A DNA stretch of 64,000 bases, from NCBI RefSeq assembly GCF_022808615.1, contig NZ_JAKZKS010000002.1:124001-188000 (forward strand), in the 5' to 3' direction. The translations under genes and the position numbers were made by a program. The notes under the pieces were generated by a model. The model was not told the origin of the DNA, did no database searches, and saw only the letters and a program-made list of their open reading frames with translations. This stretch comes from Bacillus sp. FJAT-47783. Its GTDB lineage: Bacteria; Bacillota; Bacilli; Bacillales; Aeribacillaceae. Below are positions 10,254 to 21,134 of the stretch, in pieces (the stretch's first letter is position 1; each line of letters begins with the position of its first letter).

Positions 10254-10601
10254 ATGGCAGTCGTTGATGTAGAAAAGGTCATTATTGTTGAAGGGAAATC
10301 AGACAAACGAAAGGTCGAAAAAGTTGTAAATGAACCTGTTGAGATTATTTGTACAAACGGTACATTAAGCTTAGCAAAGTTAGACGAGCTTGTTGATCAC
10401 CTATTTTATAAAGATGTGTACATTTTAGTCGATGCAGATGATGCTGGAGAAAAATTACGCAAGCAATTTAAACGTGAATTCCCAGAAGCATTTCATCTGT
10501 ATATTGATCGAACATATCGTGAAGTAGCCTCTGCCCCAGAGCAGCACATTGCTTCTGTATTAATAAGTGCAAATATTGATGTCCAATCAAAATTTTTATA
10601 A
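10254..10601 (+). CDS. yusF: Toprim-domain protein YusF
   Basis: A 115-residue single-domain Toprim protein. The catalytic glutamate is in VIIVEGKSDK near the N-terminus and the DxD motif in ILVDADDAGEKLR near residue 62. Toprim domains cut or prime nucleic acids; small stand-alone versions resemble the RNase M5/OLD Toprim but their substrate is unknown. ATG 10254 is chosen because AGGTG lies at 10243-10247; ATG 10248 is also possible. yusE follows 23 bases downstream, as in B. subtilis. The yusG gene that lies nearby in B. subtilis is absent here. Confidence 0.85.
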   Translation: MAVVDVEKVIIVEGKSDKRKVEKVVNEPVEIICTNGTLSLAKLDELVDHLFYKDVYILVDADDAGEKLRKQFKREFPEAFHLYIDRTYREVASAPEQHIASVLISANIDVQSKFL

Positions 10602-10624
10602 AGAGGTGCAAGGAACAGATCATC

Positions 10625-10933
10625 ATGGTTGAATTATCAGAGCAACAGTTACAAAACATTGAAAACGAAGAACAATTCATTTTGTATTTATATACTCCTT
10701 TATGTGGAACATGCCAGTTAGCGAAAAAAATGTTAACCGTTGTCGATACGGCTATCCCCTCTTTAAATATTTTCATGAAAGATTTAAATTACATTCCAAC
10801 ATACGCAGAAAAATGGGAAATCGAAAGTGTTCCGTGTTTACTCGTTTTCCAAAAAGGCGAAATTATAATGAAAAAATATGCGTTTCACTCAATTGAACAT
10901 CTATACGAAACATTGAAAGCATATGCCGCTTAG
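10625..10933 (+). CDS. yusE: Thioredoxin-family protein YusE
   Basis: A 102-residue thioredoxin fold with the redox motif CGTC in LYTPLCGTCQLAKKML (residues about 28-31) and the cis-proline region ESVPCLLVFQKGE. It probably acts as a small cytosolic disulfide reductase; the partner is unknown. It follows yusF closely and ends within its own terminator hairpin. Confidence 0.85.
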   Translation: MVELSEQQLQNIENEEQFILYLYTPLCGTCQLAKKMLTVVDTAIPSLNIFMKDLNYIPTYAEKWEIESVPCLLVFQKGEIIMKKYAFHSIEHLYETLKAYAA

Positions 10934-10947
10934 TAAGCGGTGTTTTT
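10926..10947 (+). terminator. Terminator overlapping the yusE stop codon
   Basis: CCGCT and AGCGG flank the TAGTA loop that holds the stop codon, followed by TGTTTTTTCTTTT. Confidence 0.85.
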
Positions 10948-10969
10948 TCTTTTAAATACAAGAATTTAT

Positions 10970-11203
10970 CCTACTATTAACGGGCTGTAAGACCCCCACC
11001 TCAAGATTCTGTAGTAATGCAAAGAAGGTAGGTGTGGGACAAGGTCCGAAAAAATGAACACAGACTAAGAGCGCCACGTCCTGTGGCAACGTCTGTGTAA
11101 CCCACATCCTGTGGGTCACAAGGGCCTTTAGGTCATTCCGTAGGGACTAACATTCAGTGGGTGATGAAAAGAACCCCCACTGAATGAATTTTCACTTTAT
11201 TAA
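10970..11203 (+). repeat. Dispersed palindromic repeat, copy A (IS200/IS605-end-like)
   Basis: The stretch fills most of the gap between yusE and yusD. It carries a CCCCCACCTCAAGATTCTG core with a partner AGGTGTGGGAC, two short hairpins around GCCACGTCCTGTGGC and ACCCACATCCTGTGGGT, and a right-hand hairpin CATTCAGTGGG / CCCACTGAATG followed by TTTCACTTTATT. Two further copies occur near 43.7 and 52.4 kb. The last bases before yusD (11204-11442) hold no gene that I can support. Confidence 0.75.
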
Positions 11204-11442
11204 CCATTGGAAACTATCGACTTCCATACCATTGAATAATAGAAATTGGCTATTGCGCCGATTCTGACTATTCTAACCTCTGACCTCCAAACAAAATCAT
11301 GTAAGCGATTTTGTTCAAACTGACATATTTCCTGAGAAATGTGTCCATTCTCATCAGAAGATGTCGAGAAGAAATGGAAGGAACATAGACTCTATCACAA
11401 GAAATTGTACATAGGGAATTTTTTGTGTAGGGAGGGGAAGAA

Positions 11443-11790
11443 ATGCTTGAAAAATTGATAAGTAAGTTAAATACATGCGACCTTGTCAAACCATTACTTC
11501 CTAAAGAGCCCATTTTTATTACTTGTTATGTCAATGAAAAACGTGATCACTATGTGTTAACGAATAGTGGTTTAAACCGATGTGAAAATAGTAGTGAGCG
11601 TTGGAACTTAATGATACGTGGAGCACAAGACCAATTGATGGAGCTCATGAAAGGGGAGCTTCGCCTGCAACAATTAATGAAGTTAAAGGTTATTCAAGTA
11701 GAAGGAAAATATCGAGATATTTTAAGATTAGAGTCCATTTTAGCTCTGTCACTATATAATTCAGAAAATTCATTGACTTCTGATAACTAG
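11443..11790 (+). CDS. yusD: YusD-like conserved protein, possible SCP2-like fold
   Basis: A 115-residue soluble protein. The segment [26 protein letters not shown] around residues 66-92 recalls the SCP-2 sterol-carrier fold, in which a small ligand is buried in a hydrophobic tunnel; this is a resemblance, not a firm assignment. The gene sits between yusE and the methionine genes, the position of yusD in B. subtilis. Start ATG 11443 follows GGAGGGGAAGAA. Its 3' end overlaps the metY promoter. Confidence 0.65.
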   Translation: MLEKLISKLNTCDLVKPLLPKEPIFITCYVNEKRDHYVLTNSGLNRCENSSERWNLMIRGAQDQLMELMKGELRLQQLMKLKVIQVEGKYRDILRLESILALSLYNSENSLTSDN

Positions 11791-11801
11791 TTGTTTAATA
11801 T
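11773..11801 (+). promoter_or_regulatory. Probable SigA promoter of metY
   Basis: TTGACT (11773-11778) and TAATAT (11796-11801) are separated by 17 bases. The -35 lies inside the last codons of yusD. No S-box or T-box is visible between it and metY. Confidence 0.65.
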
Positions 11802-11842
11802 GGTGTATATTATGTTTTACATTGACTGGAGGAGAAAGAGAG

Positions 11843-13162
11843 ATGGAAGAAAAATCTTATCGGTTAGAAACGTTAAACATTCACGGGGGATTAAAAAAAG
11901 ATTCTGAAACTGGTGTGAGGGCCGTACCGATTTATCAGTCAAATGCCTATCTTTTTGAAAATACGGATCATGCTGCAAATCTATTCGCGTTAAAAGAGGA
12001 AGGGTATATTTATACGAGAATTCATAACCCAACTGTCTCGGTATTGGAAGAAAGGGTTGCGGCACTTGAGGGTGGGGTAGGAGCACTTGCAGTAGCAAGT
12101 GGAATGGCAGCTATTACATTAGCAATCTTAAATATTGCCAATGCAGGAGACGAAATTGTTGCCTCCTCCGCTTTATATGGTGGCACGTACAATTTATTCG
12201 CGACAACTTTGCCGAAGTATGGCATTAAAACGATATTTGTAGATCAAGAAAATCCAGAAAATGTTAAACGAGCAATTACACCAAAAACAAAAGCTATTTT
12301 TGCTGAAACGATCGGAAATCCGTCTCTTCATGTACTTGACATTGAACGAGTTGCAACGATTGCACATGAGGCAGGTATCCCTTTAATTGTTGATAACACC
12401 TTTGCTACACCTTATTTGTGCAGACCGCTTGAACATGGTGCAGATATCGTTGTTCATTCAGCGACAAAGTGGCTGCTTGGAAATGGTACCACATTAGGAG
12501 GAATCATTGTTGATGGTGGAAATTTTGATTGGAATTCACCGAAGTTCCCAGGTTTTACAACAGCTGATCCAAGTTACCACAATCTCGTCTATGCGGAGGC
12601 TTTAGGGCAGGTCGCCTATATTGTAAAGGCTCGTGTCCAATTATTACGTGACTTAGGTCCAGCGTTAAGTCCACAAAATGCCTTTCAATTTAATTTAGGC
12701 CTTGAAACACTGCATGTTCGTATGAAGGAGCATATCGAAAATACACGGAAAGTTGTGGAGTATTTGGAAAATCATCCAGCTATTGAATGGGTGTTATACC
12801 CAGAACTTCCAAATCACCCAGCTAAAACATTAAGTGAAAAATATTTGCCAAAAGGGGCAGGTGCTGTCGTTGTTTTTGGAATTAAAGGCGGGAGAGAAGC
12901 AGGGAGAAAGCTAATCGATTCCGTTGAGCTTTGGTCCCATGTTGCAAACGTTGGTGACGCAAAAAGCTTAATTATTCACCCAGCTAGTACAACCCATCAA
13001 CAGCTAAGTGCTGAAGATTTGAAAAAGGCAGGTGTAACAGAGGACTTAATTCGTCTTTCTGTTGGAATTGAACATATTGATGACCTATTAGATGATTTAG
13101 AGCAAGCGATTAGTAAGGCTACAGGGCAATTATCTCAACGATCGACAACTGTTACCACTTAA
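11843..13162 (+). CDS. metY: O-acetylhomoserine sulfhydrylase (MetY-type, PLP-dependent)
   Basis: A 439-residue Cys/Met-metabolism PLP enzyme. Landmarks are [13 protein letters not shown] near the N-terminus, [20 protein letters not shown] near residue 55, [13 protein letters not shown] near 183, and the PLP lysine in [11 protein letters not shown] near 208. Length and the HGG start favour O-acetylhomoserine sulfhydrylase (sulfide to homocysteine) over cystathionine synthase (about 380 residues). The ATG at 11843 follows GGAGGAGAAAG; the TTG at 11822 lies upstream of that site. It is encoded just before the S-box and metNPQ, which fits methionine supply. The exact substrate is inferred. Confidence 0.87.
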   Translation: MEEKSYRLETLNIHGGLKKDSETGVRAVPIYQSNAYLFENTDHAANLFALKEEGYIYTRIHNPTVSVLEERVAALEGGVGALAVASGMAAITLAILNIANAGDEIVASSALYGGTYNLFATTLPKYGIKTIFVDQENPENVKRAITPKTKAIFAETIGNPSLHVLDIERVATIAHEAGIPLIVDNTFATPYLCRPLEHGADIVVHSATKWLLGNGTTLGGIIVDGGNFDWNSPKFPGFTTADPSYHNLVYAEALGQVAYIVKARVQLLRDLGPALSPQNAFQFNLGLETLHVRMKEHIENTRKVVEYLENHPAIEWVLYPELPNHPAKTLSEKYLPKGAGAVVVFGIKGGREAGRKLIDSVELWSHVANVGDAKSLIIHPASTTHQQLSAEDLKKAGVTEDLIRLSVGIEHIDDLLDDLEQAISKATGQLSQRSTTVTT

Positions 13163-13187
13163 AAATTTGATATTTTAGAAAAATTTA

Positions 13188-13216
13188 TTGACAGATAAAA
13201 AAAGCAGTGCTAGAAT
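13188..13216 (+). promoter_or_regulatory. SigA promoter of the metNPQ S-box transcript
   Basis: TTGACA (13188-13193), a 17-base spacer and TAGAAT (13211-13216) form a near-consensus promoter about 40 bases before the riboswitch. Confidence 0.85.
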
Positions 13217-13251
13217 CAAAATTAATTCATTTACATTTGAATATTCTTAAT

Positions 13252-13363
13252 TCTCTTATCCAGAGAGGTGGAGGGATGTGCCCTATGAAACCCGGCAACC
13301 GTCAACAGCTTGTTGAAATGGTGCCAATTCACGCAAAGCGAAACTCGCTTTGAAAGATGAGAG
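13252..13363 (+). promoter_or_regulatory. SAM-I (S-box) riboswitch aptamer
   Basis: The leader contains the conserved S-box blocks CTCTTATCCAGAGAGGTGGA, GGGATGTGCCC, TATGAAACCCGGCAACC, a variable P3/P4 region and the closing GATGAGAG that pairs with CTCTTATC to form P1. It binds S-adenosylmethionine; bound SAM favours the downstream terminator and shuts off metNPQ. The aptamer is followed by a classic intrinsic terminator. Confidence 0.96.
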
Positions 13364-13389
13364 GAAGGTTTATAATAGACGTGTATACT

Positions 13390-13425
13390 AAGCCTTTCTG
13401 CTCATGCAGAAAGGCTTTCTTTTTA
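13390..13425 (+). terminator. S-box expression-platform terminator
   Basis: AAGCCTTTCTG (13390-13400) pairs with CAGAAAGGCTT (13407-13417), followed by TCTTTTT. This is the SAM-controlled terminator for metNPQ. Confidence 0.93.
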
Positions 13426-13461
13426 CACAAGAACGAACTTACTTCATAGAGAGAAGGTGAA

Positions 13462-14490
13462 ATGTTGATTTCGCTACACAACGTATCAAAAATTTATCCG
13501 TCCGCAAACGGAGATGTAACAGCCGTTAATCAAATAAGTCTTTCTATTAAAAAAGGTGAAATATTCGGAATTATCGGATATAGTGGTGCGGGAAAAAGTA
13601 CCTTAATCCGATTATTAAATGGTCTTGAAAAGCCAACATCAGGATCAATTGAAATAGCAGGGACTCGAATTGATCAAATTAAAGGAGAAAAGCTTCGAAA
13701 AGCAAGGCATGAAATTAGTATGATCTTTCAGCATTTTAATTTACTATGGTCAAGAACAGTTAGGGAAAACATCGCTTTCCCTCTAGAGATCGCTCGCGTT
13801 CCGAAAAAGGAACGAATGAAGAGAGTTGATGAGTTAATAAAGCTAGTTGGTTTAGAAGGGAGAGAAGATGCGTATCCTTCCCAATTAAGTGGTGGTCAGA
13901 AGCAGCGGGTCGGGATTGCTCGTGCCTTAGCGAACAATCCGAAAGTTCTTCTATGTGACGAAGCGACATCCGCACTAGATCCGCAAACGACAGATTCCAT
14001 TTTAGATTTACTCGTTGATATTAATGAACGTTTAGGATTAACGATTGTATTAATTACACATGAGATGCATGTCATCCGTAAAATTTGCCATCGAGTGGCG
14101 GTCATGGAAAGTGGAAAAGTTGTGGAAGAAGGCGAAGTGTTAAATGTATTCCGTGAACCAAAACAACCGATTACGCGTCGATTTGTACAGCAAGTGACAG
14201 AACCAGAAGAAACAACAGAGACAATCGAGCATCTATTAACACACTATGACAGTGGAAAAATAGTAAAACTAATGTTTATTGGAGAGGCTGCCGAGCAACC
14301 GGTTATAACGAGATTGATGAAGGAATATGACATTACGATTAATATTCTTCAAGGGAAGATCTCACAAACACAACGCGGGGCTTATGGAACGTTATTTTTA
14401 CATGTAGACGGGGACAGTCAAAATGTTGAAGAGGCGATTGAATATTTACATGATCACCACGTGAAAGTTGAGGTGATCGCACATGCTTAA
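13462..14490 (+). CDS. metN: Methionine ABC transporter ATP-binding protein MetN
   Basis: A 342-residue ATPase of the methionine uptake (MUT) family. Walker A is GYSGAGKST near residue 39, Q-loop IFQHFNLL near 93, signature LSGGQKQRVG near 140 and Walker B VLLCDEATSALD near 163. A C-terminal NIL/ACT-type domain (about 265-342) binds methionine and gives substrate inhibition in the family. It starts at ATG 13462 behind GAGAAGGTG, 37 bases after the S-box terminator, and overlaps metP by eight bases. Transcription should be SAM-repressed. Confidence 0.96.
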   Translation: MLISLHNVSKIYPSANGDVTAVNQISLSIKKGEIFGIIGYSGAGKSTLIRLLNGLEKPTSGSIEIAGTRIDQIKGEKLRKARHEISMIFQHFNLLWSRTVRENIAFPLEIARVPKKERMKRVDELIKLVGLEGREDAYPSQLSGGQKQRVGIARALANNPKVLLCDEATSALDPQTTDSILDLLVDINERLGLTIVLITHEMHVIRKICHRVAVMESGKVVEEGEVLNVFREPKQPITRRFVQQVTEPEETTETIEHLLTHYDSGKIVKLMFIGEAAEQPVITRLMKEYDITINILQGKISQTQRGAYGTLFLHVDGDSQNVEEAIEYLHDHHVKVEVIAHA

Positions 14491-15151
14491 TGAGTTATTA
14501 CCGAATGTCAAATGGGAAAAACTATGGGATGCGACGATTGAAACGATTTATATGACAACGGTATCTGTTTTCGCGACATTTATTATCGGAATTTTATTAG
14601 GATTATTATTATTCTTAACATCGGAAGGGAACATTTGGGAAAATAAAGTAGTGAACAATGTCGTAGCAGCAATCGTCAATATTTTTCGATCGATTCCGTT
14701 TATCATCTTAATTATTTTATTGATTCCTTTTACGAAAGCTGTCGTCGGTACGATTTTAGGGGCCAATGCAGCTTTACCAGCTCTCATCATTGGCGCAGCT
14801 CCTTTTTATGGGCGCATGGTCGAAATTGCGTTAAGAGAAATTGATAAAGGAGTCATCGAGGCGGCAAAATCGATGGGAGCAAAAACGAGTACCATCATTT
14901 TTAAAGTGCTCTTACCTGAATCGATGCCTGCTTTAGTTTCTGGGATAACAGTCACCGCGATTGCATTAGTAGGATATACCGCGATGGCAGGCGTTGTTGG
15001 AGCAGGAGGACTCGGAAACCTTGCATACTTAGAAGGCTTTCAACGTAATAACAACGATGTCACATTTGTTGCAACGATTTTCATTTTAGTCATTGTTTTT
15101 ATCATCCAATTCATTGGAGACAAAATAACAAATAAATTAGATAAACGATAG
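14483..15151 (+). CDS. metP: Methionine ABC transporter permease MetP (MetI family)
   Basis: A 222-residue permease with five hydrophobic segments. The EAA-type loop, IEAAKSMGAKTSTIIFKVLL, near residues 128-150 contacts the ATPase. Length is normal for MetI/MetP. The start overlaps the metN end, indicating coupling. It forms the membrane channel for methionine, including D-methionine and its sulfoxide in the known systems. Confidence 0.95.
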   Translation: MLNELLPNVKWEKLWDATIETIYMTTVSVFATFIIGILLGLLLFLTSEGNIWENKVVNNVVAAIVNIFRSIPFIILIILLIPFTKAVVGTILGANAALPALIIGAAPFYGRMVEIALREIDKGVIEAAKSMGAKTSTIIFKVLLPESMPALVSGITVTAIALVGYTAMAGVVGAGGLGNLAYLEGFQRNNNDVTFVATIFILVIVFIIQFIGDKITNKLDKR

Positions 15152-15162
15152 GGGGAATCATC

Positions 15163-15987
15163 ATGAAAAAATTATTATTAACCACTATATTAAGTGCAAC
15201 AGCACTATTTGCTGTAGCATGCGGAGGAGGCGAAACTGGAGAAGGAGAAGATAAGGTTATTAAAGTTGGGGCATCACCTGTTCCACATGCAGAAATTTTA
15301 GAAGAAGCAAAGCCGCTATTAGAAGAAAAAGGGTATGAACTAAAGATCGAAGAATTTACAGATTATGTTTTGCCTAATAAGGCATTACAAGAAAAAGATA
15401 TTGACGCAAACTATTTTCAACACGTGCCGTATTTAGAAGCGCAAAAAGCAGAGCATGGCTATGATTTTGTAAGTGCTGGCGGCATTCATATTGAGCCAAT
15501 CGGTGTTTATTCAAAGAAATATAAATCGTTAGACGAATTACCGGAAGGAGCAACGATCATTATGAGCAGCTCCGTTGCTGATCACGGCCGTATGCTCTCT
15601 ATGTTAGAGGAGAAGGGCCTTATTAAGCTAAAAGAAGGGGTGAATAAAACAGAAGCGACACTAGATGATATTGCTGAAAATCCAAAGAACTTTGAGTTTA
15701 AAGCAGATGTGGAAGCACCGTTTTTAACAAAGGCATATGAAAATAACGAAGGTGACGCCATCTTAATTAATGGAAACTTTGCATTAGATGCCGATTTAGA
15801 CCCATCGAAGGATGCGATTGCTTTAGAGTCTCCTACCGACAATCCGTATGTGAACTTAGTTGCTGTCAGAAGTGAAGATGCTGAATCGGAAAAAATTAAA
15901 GCGTTAGTAGAAGCTTTACAATCAAATGAGATTCAGCAGTTTATAGAAGAAAAATATCAAGGATCTGTTATTTCTGCAGCTGAATGA
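15163..15987 (+). CDS. metQ: Methionine-binding lipoprotein MetQ (NlpA family)
   Basis: A 274-residue NlpA-family substrate-binding protein. A type II signal peptide is visible: MKKLL, hydrophobic core, lipobox LFAVAC with lipidated Cys20. The family motif VGASPVPHAEILEEAKPLL follows, and YFQHVPYLEAQKAE lies near residue 86. It is anchored outside the membrane and delivers methionine to MetNP. It starts 11 bases after metP behind AGGGGGAATC and ends in a terminator. Confidence 0.96.
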   Translation: MKKLLLTTILSATALFAVACGGGETGEGEDKVIKVGASPVPHAEILEEAKPLLEEKGYELKIEEFTDYVLPNKALQEKDIDANYFQHVPYLEAQKAEHGYDFVSAGGIHIEPIGVYSKKYKSLDELPEGATIIMSSSVADHGRMLSMLEEKGLIKLKEGVNKTEATLDDIAENPKNFEFKADVEAPFLTKAYENNEGDAILINGNFALDADLDPSKDAIALESPTDNPYVNLVAVRSEDAESEKIKALVEALQSNEIQQFIEEKYQGSVISAAE

Positions 15988-15999
15988 TGGATGAAAGGA

Positions 16000-16025
16000 A
16001 GCCTGTGTTACGCAGGCTCTTTTTT
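16000..16025 (+). terminator. Rho-independent terminator after metQ
   Basis: AGCCTG and CAGGCT flank a short loop and are followed by CTTTTTTATG. Confidence 0.88.
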
Positions 16026-16068
16026 ATGTAGCATTAGAATTAATATCATTTTGATAAAGTTTTTTGGG

Positions 16069-16150
16069 ATATCAGCGAAAGCCACCTAGCCCCACGAACC
16101 AAGGCAAAAAGTGTCTTTTCGTCGGAAGAACATTTTTTCTGTGGCTGATC
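16069..16150. repeat. Dispersed repeat family 2, copy 1
   Basis: Contains GCGAAAGCCACCTAGC, then GTGTCTTTTCGTCGG and AAGAACATTTTTTCTG. A second copy with the same order of blocks lies at 37873-37984. No open frame in the stretch is supportable. Confidence 0.55.
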
Positions 16151-16250
16151 AATTTCTTACGTTGTACTAAGATCAATGGACATAACACACCGTATATTAT
16201 TTGAAAGCCAAACCATACTAACGATGATCAATTGATAATGAGGTGATGTT

Positions 16251-16622
16251 ATGCAACAGCAAAACTTAAATGATACAGAACAAGCGATACTCGATTATAA
16301 AGAAGGACTCGGAACATTTGTCCAAAAAATGCCAGACTTAGCTAGTCATTATAACGCGTTTACAGAAGCGTGTTTTAAAGAAGGGGCACTTTCTCAAAAA
16401 GAAAAGCAGTTAATTGCACTAGGAATTAGTATAGTACTACAAGATGAATATTGTATGATTTACCATACGAAGGGCTGTATCGATCATAACTGTACAGAGG
16501 AAGAAATTTTTGAAGCGGCAGGTGTTGCTGCTGCATTCGGTGGAGGTGCAGCGATGAGCCAAGCTGTTACACTCGTTCAAGACTGTATTCATGATTTGCG
16601 TAATACCAATCGACTTCAATAA
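16251..16622 (+). CDS. yurZ: Carboxymuconolactone decarboxylase (AhpD-like) family protein YurZ
   Basis: A 123-residue all-helical protein of the CMD/AhpD family. The core motif is KEKQLIALGISIVLQDEYCM with cysteine and histidine in YCMIYHTKGC, near residues 62-72. AhpD-type enzymes use a CxxC next to a histidine as a peroxidase-linked disulfide reductase. Here the spacing is C, then HTKGC, as in many uncharacterised homologues, so activity is uncertain. yurZ lies upstream of sufC in B. subtilis, which agrees with this position. Start ATG 16251 follows GAGGTGATG. Confidence 0.78.
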   Translation: MQQQNLNDTEQAILDYKEGLGTFVQKMPDLASHYNAFTEACFKEGALSQKEKQLIALGISIVLQDEYCMIYHTKGCIDHNCTEEEIFEAAGVAAAFGGGAAMSQAVTLVQDCIHDLRNTNRLQ

Positions 16623-16819
16623 ATAAAATTGCATTTTAGTATGGGACGATAAGGAAATCGGAGGATATGGTCGAAATTGTAAAGCTCAGTGCTCTTGTTT
16701 CACCTTATCACAACCACGTATGCATCATCCCTTATTTTGGGAGATTACTCCAGTTGTATAAGACAGCGTTTGTTTGATAACCTTTTAATTGTTCGTGGTG
16801 AACAAATAAATTTGAAGGG

Positions 16820-17023
16820 ATGATACTTATTTACACGAGTCAAGAAATGCTTGACCTGAACGTAACGTCTGGAATGGAAAAGTCGATGCATCAATTTCAT
16901 GGAATGGGCTATGAAGAATATAGTCGAAAGCATAAAAATCGAATGCTAGTCGAAAGAACGCGTGAAAAAGATCATTTTCAATGCCAGCAAATCATTTCCA
17001 TCATCGAGAGAAGACTCTATTAA
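16820..17023 (+). CDS. Small hypothetical protein
   Basis: A 67-residue frame rich in charged residues, histidine and methionine, with no signal peptide, membrane segment or motif I recognise. In favour of a real gene: a perfect terminator (17029-17067) begins five bases after its stop. Against: the ATG at 16820 is only one base from its GAAGGG ribosome-site candidate, and the frame is closed directly upstream. A shorter start at a later ATG is possible. Function unknown. Confidence 0.35.
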   Translation: MILIYTSQEMLDLNVTSGMEKSMHQFHGMGYEEYSRKHKNRMLVERTREKDHFQCQQIISIIERRLY

Positions 17024-17028
17024 CATAG

Positions 17029-17067
17029 AAGGGAACCAGTCATTATGAGACTGGTTCCTTCATTTTT
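17029..17067 (+). terminator. Rho-independent terminator
   Basis: GGAACCAGT (17032-17040) pairs with ACTGGTTCC (17050-17058), followed by TTCATTTTT. It insulates the suf promoter region from upstream transcription. Confidence 0.88.
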
Positions 17068-17180
17068 ATTAAGTAGATTGTTATTTGTTCGTACATACTA
17101 ACATTTGGTAGAAACAAACTGAATAAGGTGCCCCTTTAGAAAACTTCATAGAAGTATGGTAAGATAGCATTGGTTACATC

Positions 17181-17207
17181 GAATGAGAATATTCTCATTC
17201 TCATTAT
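17181..17207 (+). promoter_or_regulatory. Fur-family-like palindrome upstream of suf
   Basis: GAATGAGAATATTCTCATTC (17181-17200) is a perfect 20-base palindrome, immediately followed by another TCATTAT half. TGAGAAT is a common variant of the Fur half-site TGATAAT, but the two halves abut without the usual central base. Binding by Fur or PerR is inferred only. Confidence 0.5.
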
Positions 17208-17285
17208 TTAGATATATCTGAAAATTCTCGTTGGAAACAATTGAGTTGTGTTAAGAGTTGTATTCACATTTAATTTCCTATAAAA

Positions 17286-17330
17286 TTAGAATGAGAATAA
17301 ATTGAGAATTGCATTTAGGAAAAATATAGT
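17286..17330 (+). promoter_or_regulatory. sufC: suf operon promoter with overlapping TGAGAAT repeats
   Basis: TTGAGA (17302-17307), a 17-base spacer and TATAGT (17325-17330) form a SigA-type promoter just upstream of sufC. The -35 box is inside a direct repeat, TGAGAAT at 17292-17298 and again at 17303-17309, the same heptamer as in the palindrome 100 bases upstream. A repressor bound here would block RNA polymerase. Confidence 0.6.
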
Positions 17331-17352
17331 ATAGATAAATGGAGGTATATTC

Positions 17353-18138
17353 ATGTCAGGTTCTACGTTAACGATTAAAGACTTACACGTTTCAGTGGAA
17401 GGTAAAGAAATTTTAAAAGGGGTAAACCTTGAAATTAAAGGTGGAGAAATCCACGCAATTATGGGCCCAAATGGAACCGGTAAATCGACTTTATCTTCTG
17501 CTATTATGGGGCATCCAAAGTATGAAGTTACACAAGGAAGTATTACGCTTGATGGTCAAGATGTTTTAGAAATGGAAGTGGATGAACGAGCACGTGCTGG
17601 TCTTTTCTTAGCAATGCAATACCCGAGTGAAATTAGCGGTGTAACGAATGCTGATTTCTTACGTTCAGCTATCAATGCTCGCCGCGGAGAAGGTAATGAA
17701 ATTTCTTTAATGAAATTCATTCGTAAAATGGATGAAAAAATGGATTTCCTTGAAATGGATCAAGATATGGCACAACGCTACTTAAACGAAGGGTTCTCTG
17801 GCGGTGAGAAAAAGCGCAACGAAATTCTTCAATTAATGATGATCGAACCGAAAGTAGCGATTTTAGACGAAATTGACTCTGGTCTTGATATTGATGCATT
17901 AAAAGTTGTTTCAAAAGGAATTAACGAAATGCGTAGTTCTGAATTTGGCTGCTTAATTATTACACACTATCAACGTCTTCTGAACTACATCACACCAGAC
18001 TATGTGCATGTGATGATGCAAGGCCGTGTTGTAAAATCCGGTGGTGCAGAATTAGCACAACGTCTTGAAGCTGAAGGTTACGATTGGATCAAAAAAGAAC
18101 TTGGTATTGAAGACGAAACTGTAGGGCAAGAAGCGTAA
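17353..18138 (+). CDS. sufC: Fe-S cluster assembly ATPase SufC
   Basis: A 261-residue ABC-type ATPase of the SufBC2D scaffold. Walker A is GPNGTGKST near residues 39-47, signature FSGGEKKRNE near 151 and Walker B VAILDEIDSGLD near 171; the EIDSGLD variant is typical of SufC. It drives conformational change in SufB-SufD during cluster assembly in the cytosol. Start ATG 17353 follows GGAGGTATATTC. It is the first gene of sufCDSUB, with sufD 17 bases downstream. Confidence 0.97.
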   Translation: MSGSTLTIKDLHVSVEGKEILKGVNLEIKGGEIHAIMGPNGTGKSTLSSAIMGHPKYEVTQGSITLDGQDVLEMEVDERARAGLFLAMQYPSEISGVTNADFLRSAINARRGEGNEISLMKFIRKMDEKMDFLEMDQDMAQRYLNEGFSGGEKKRNEILQLMMIEPKVAILDEIDSGLDIDALKVVSKGINEMRSSEFGCLIITHYQRLLNYITPDYVHVMMQGRVVKSGGAELAQRLEAEGYDWIKKELGIEDETVGQEA

Positions 18139-18155
18139 GCGTTAGGGGGATGAAA

Positions 18156-21098
<2,943 letters not shown>

Positions 21099-21134
21099 TG
21101 AAGGCCATAACTTTAAAAGATTGGAGTGAAAGAA

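Noticed and set aside
11268-11513. 81-residue minus-strand frame over the yusD start
   Set aside because: It overlaps the yusD start and its ribosome site; there is no family and no terminator.
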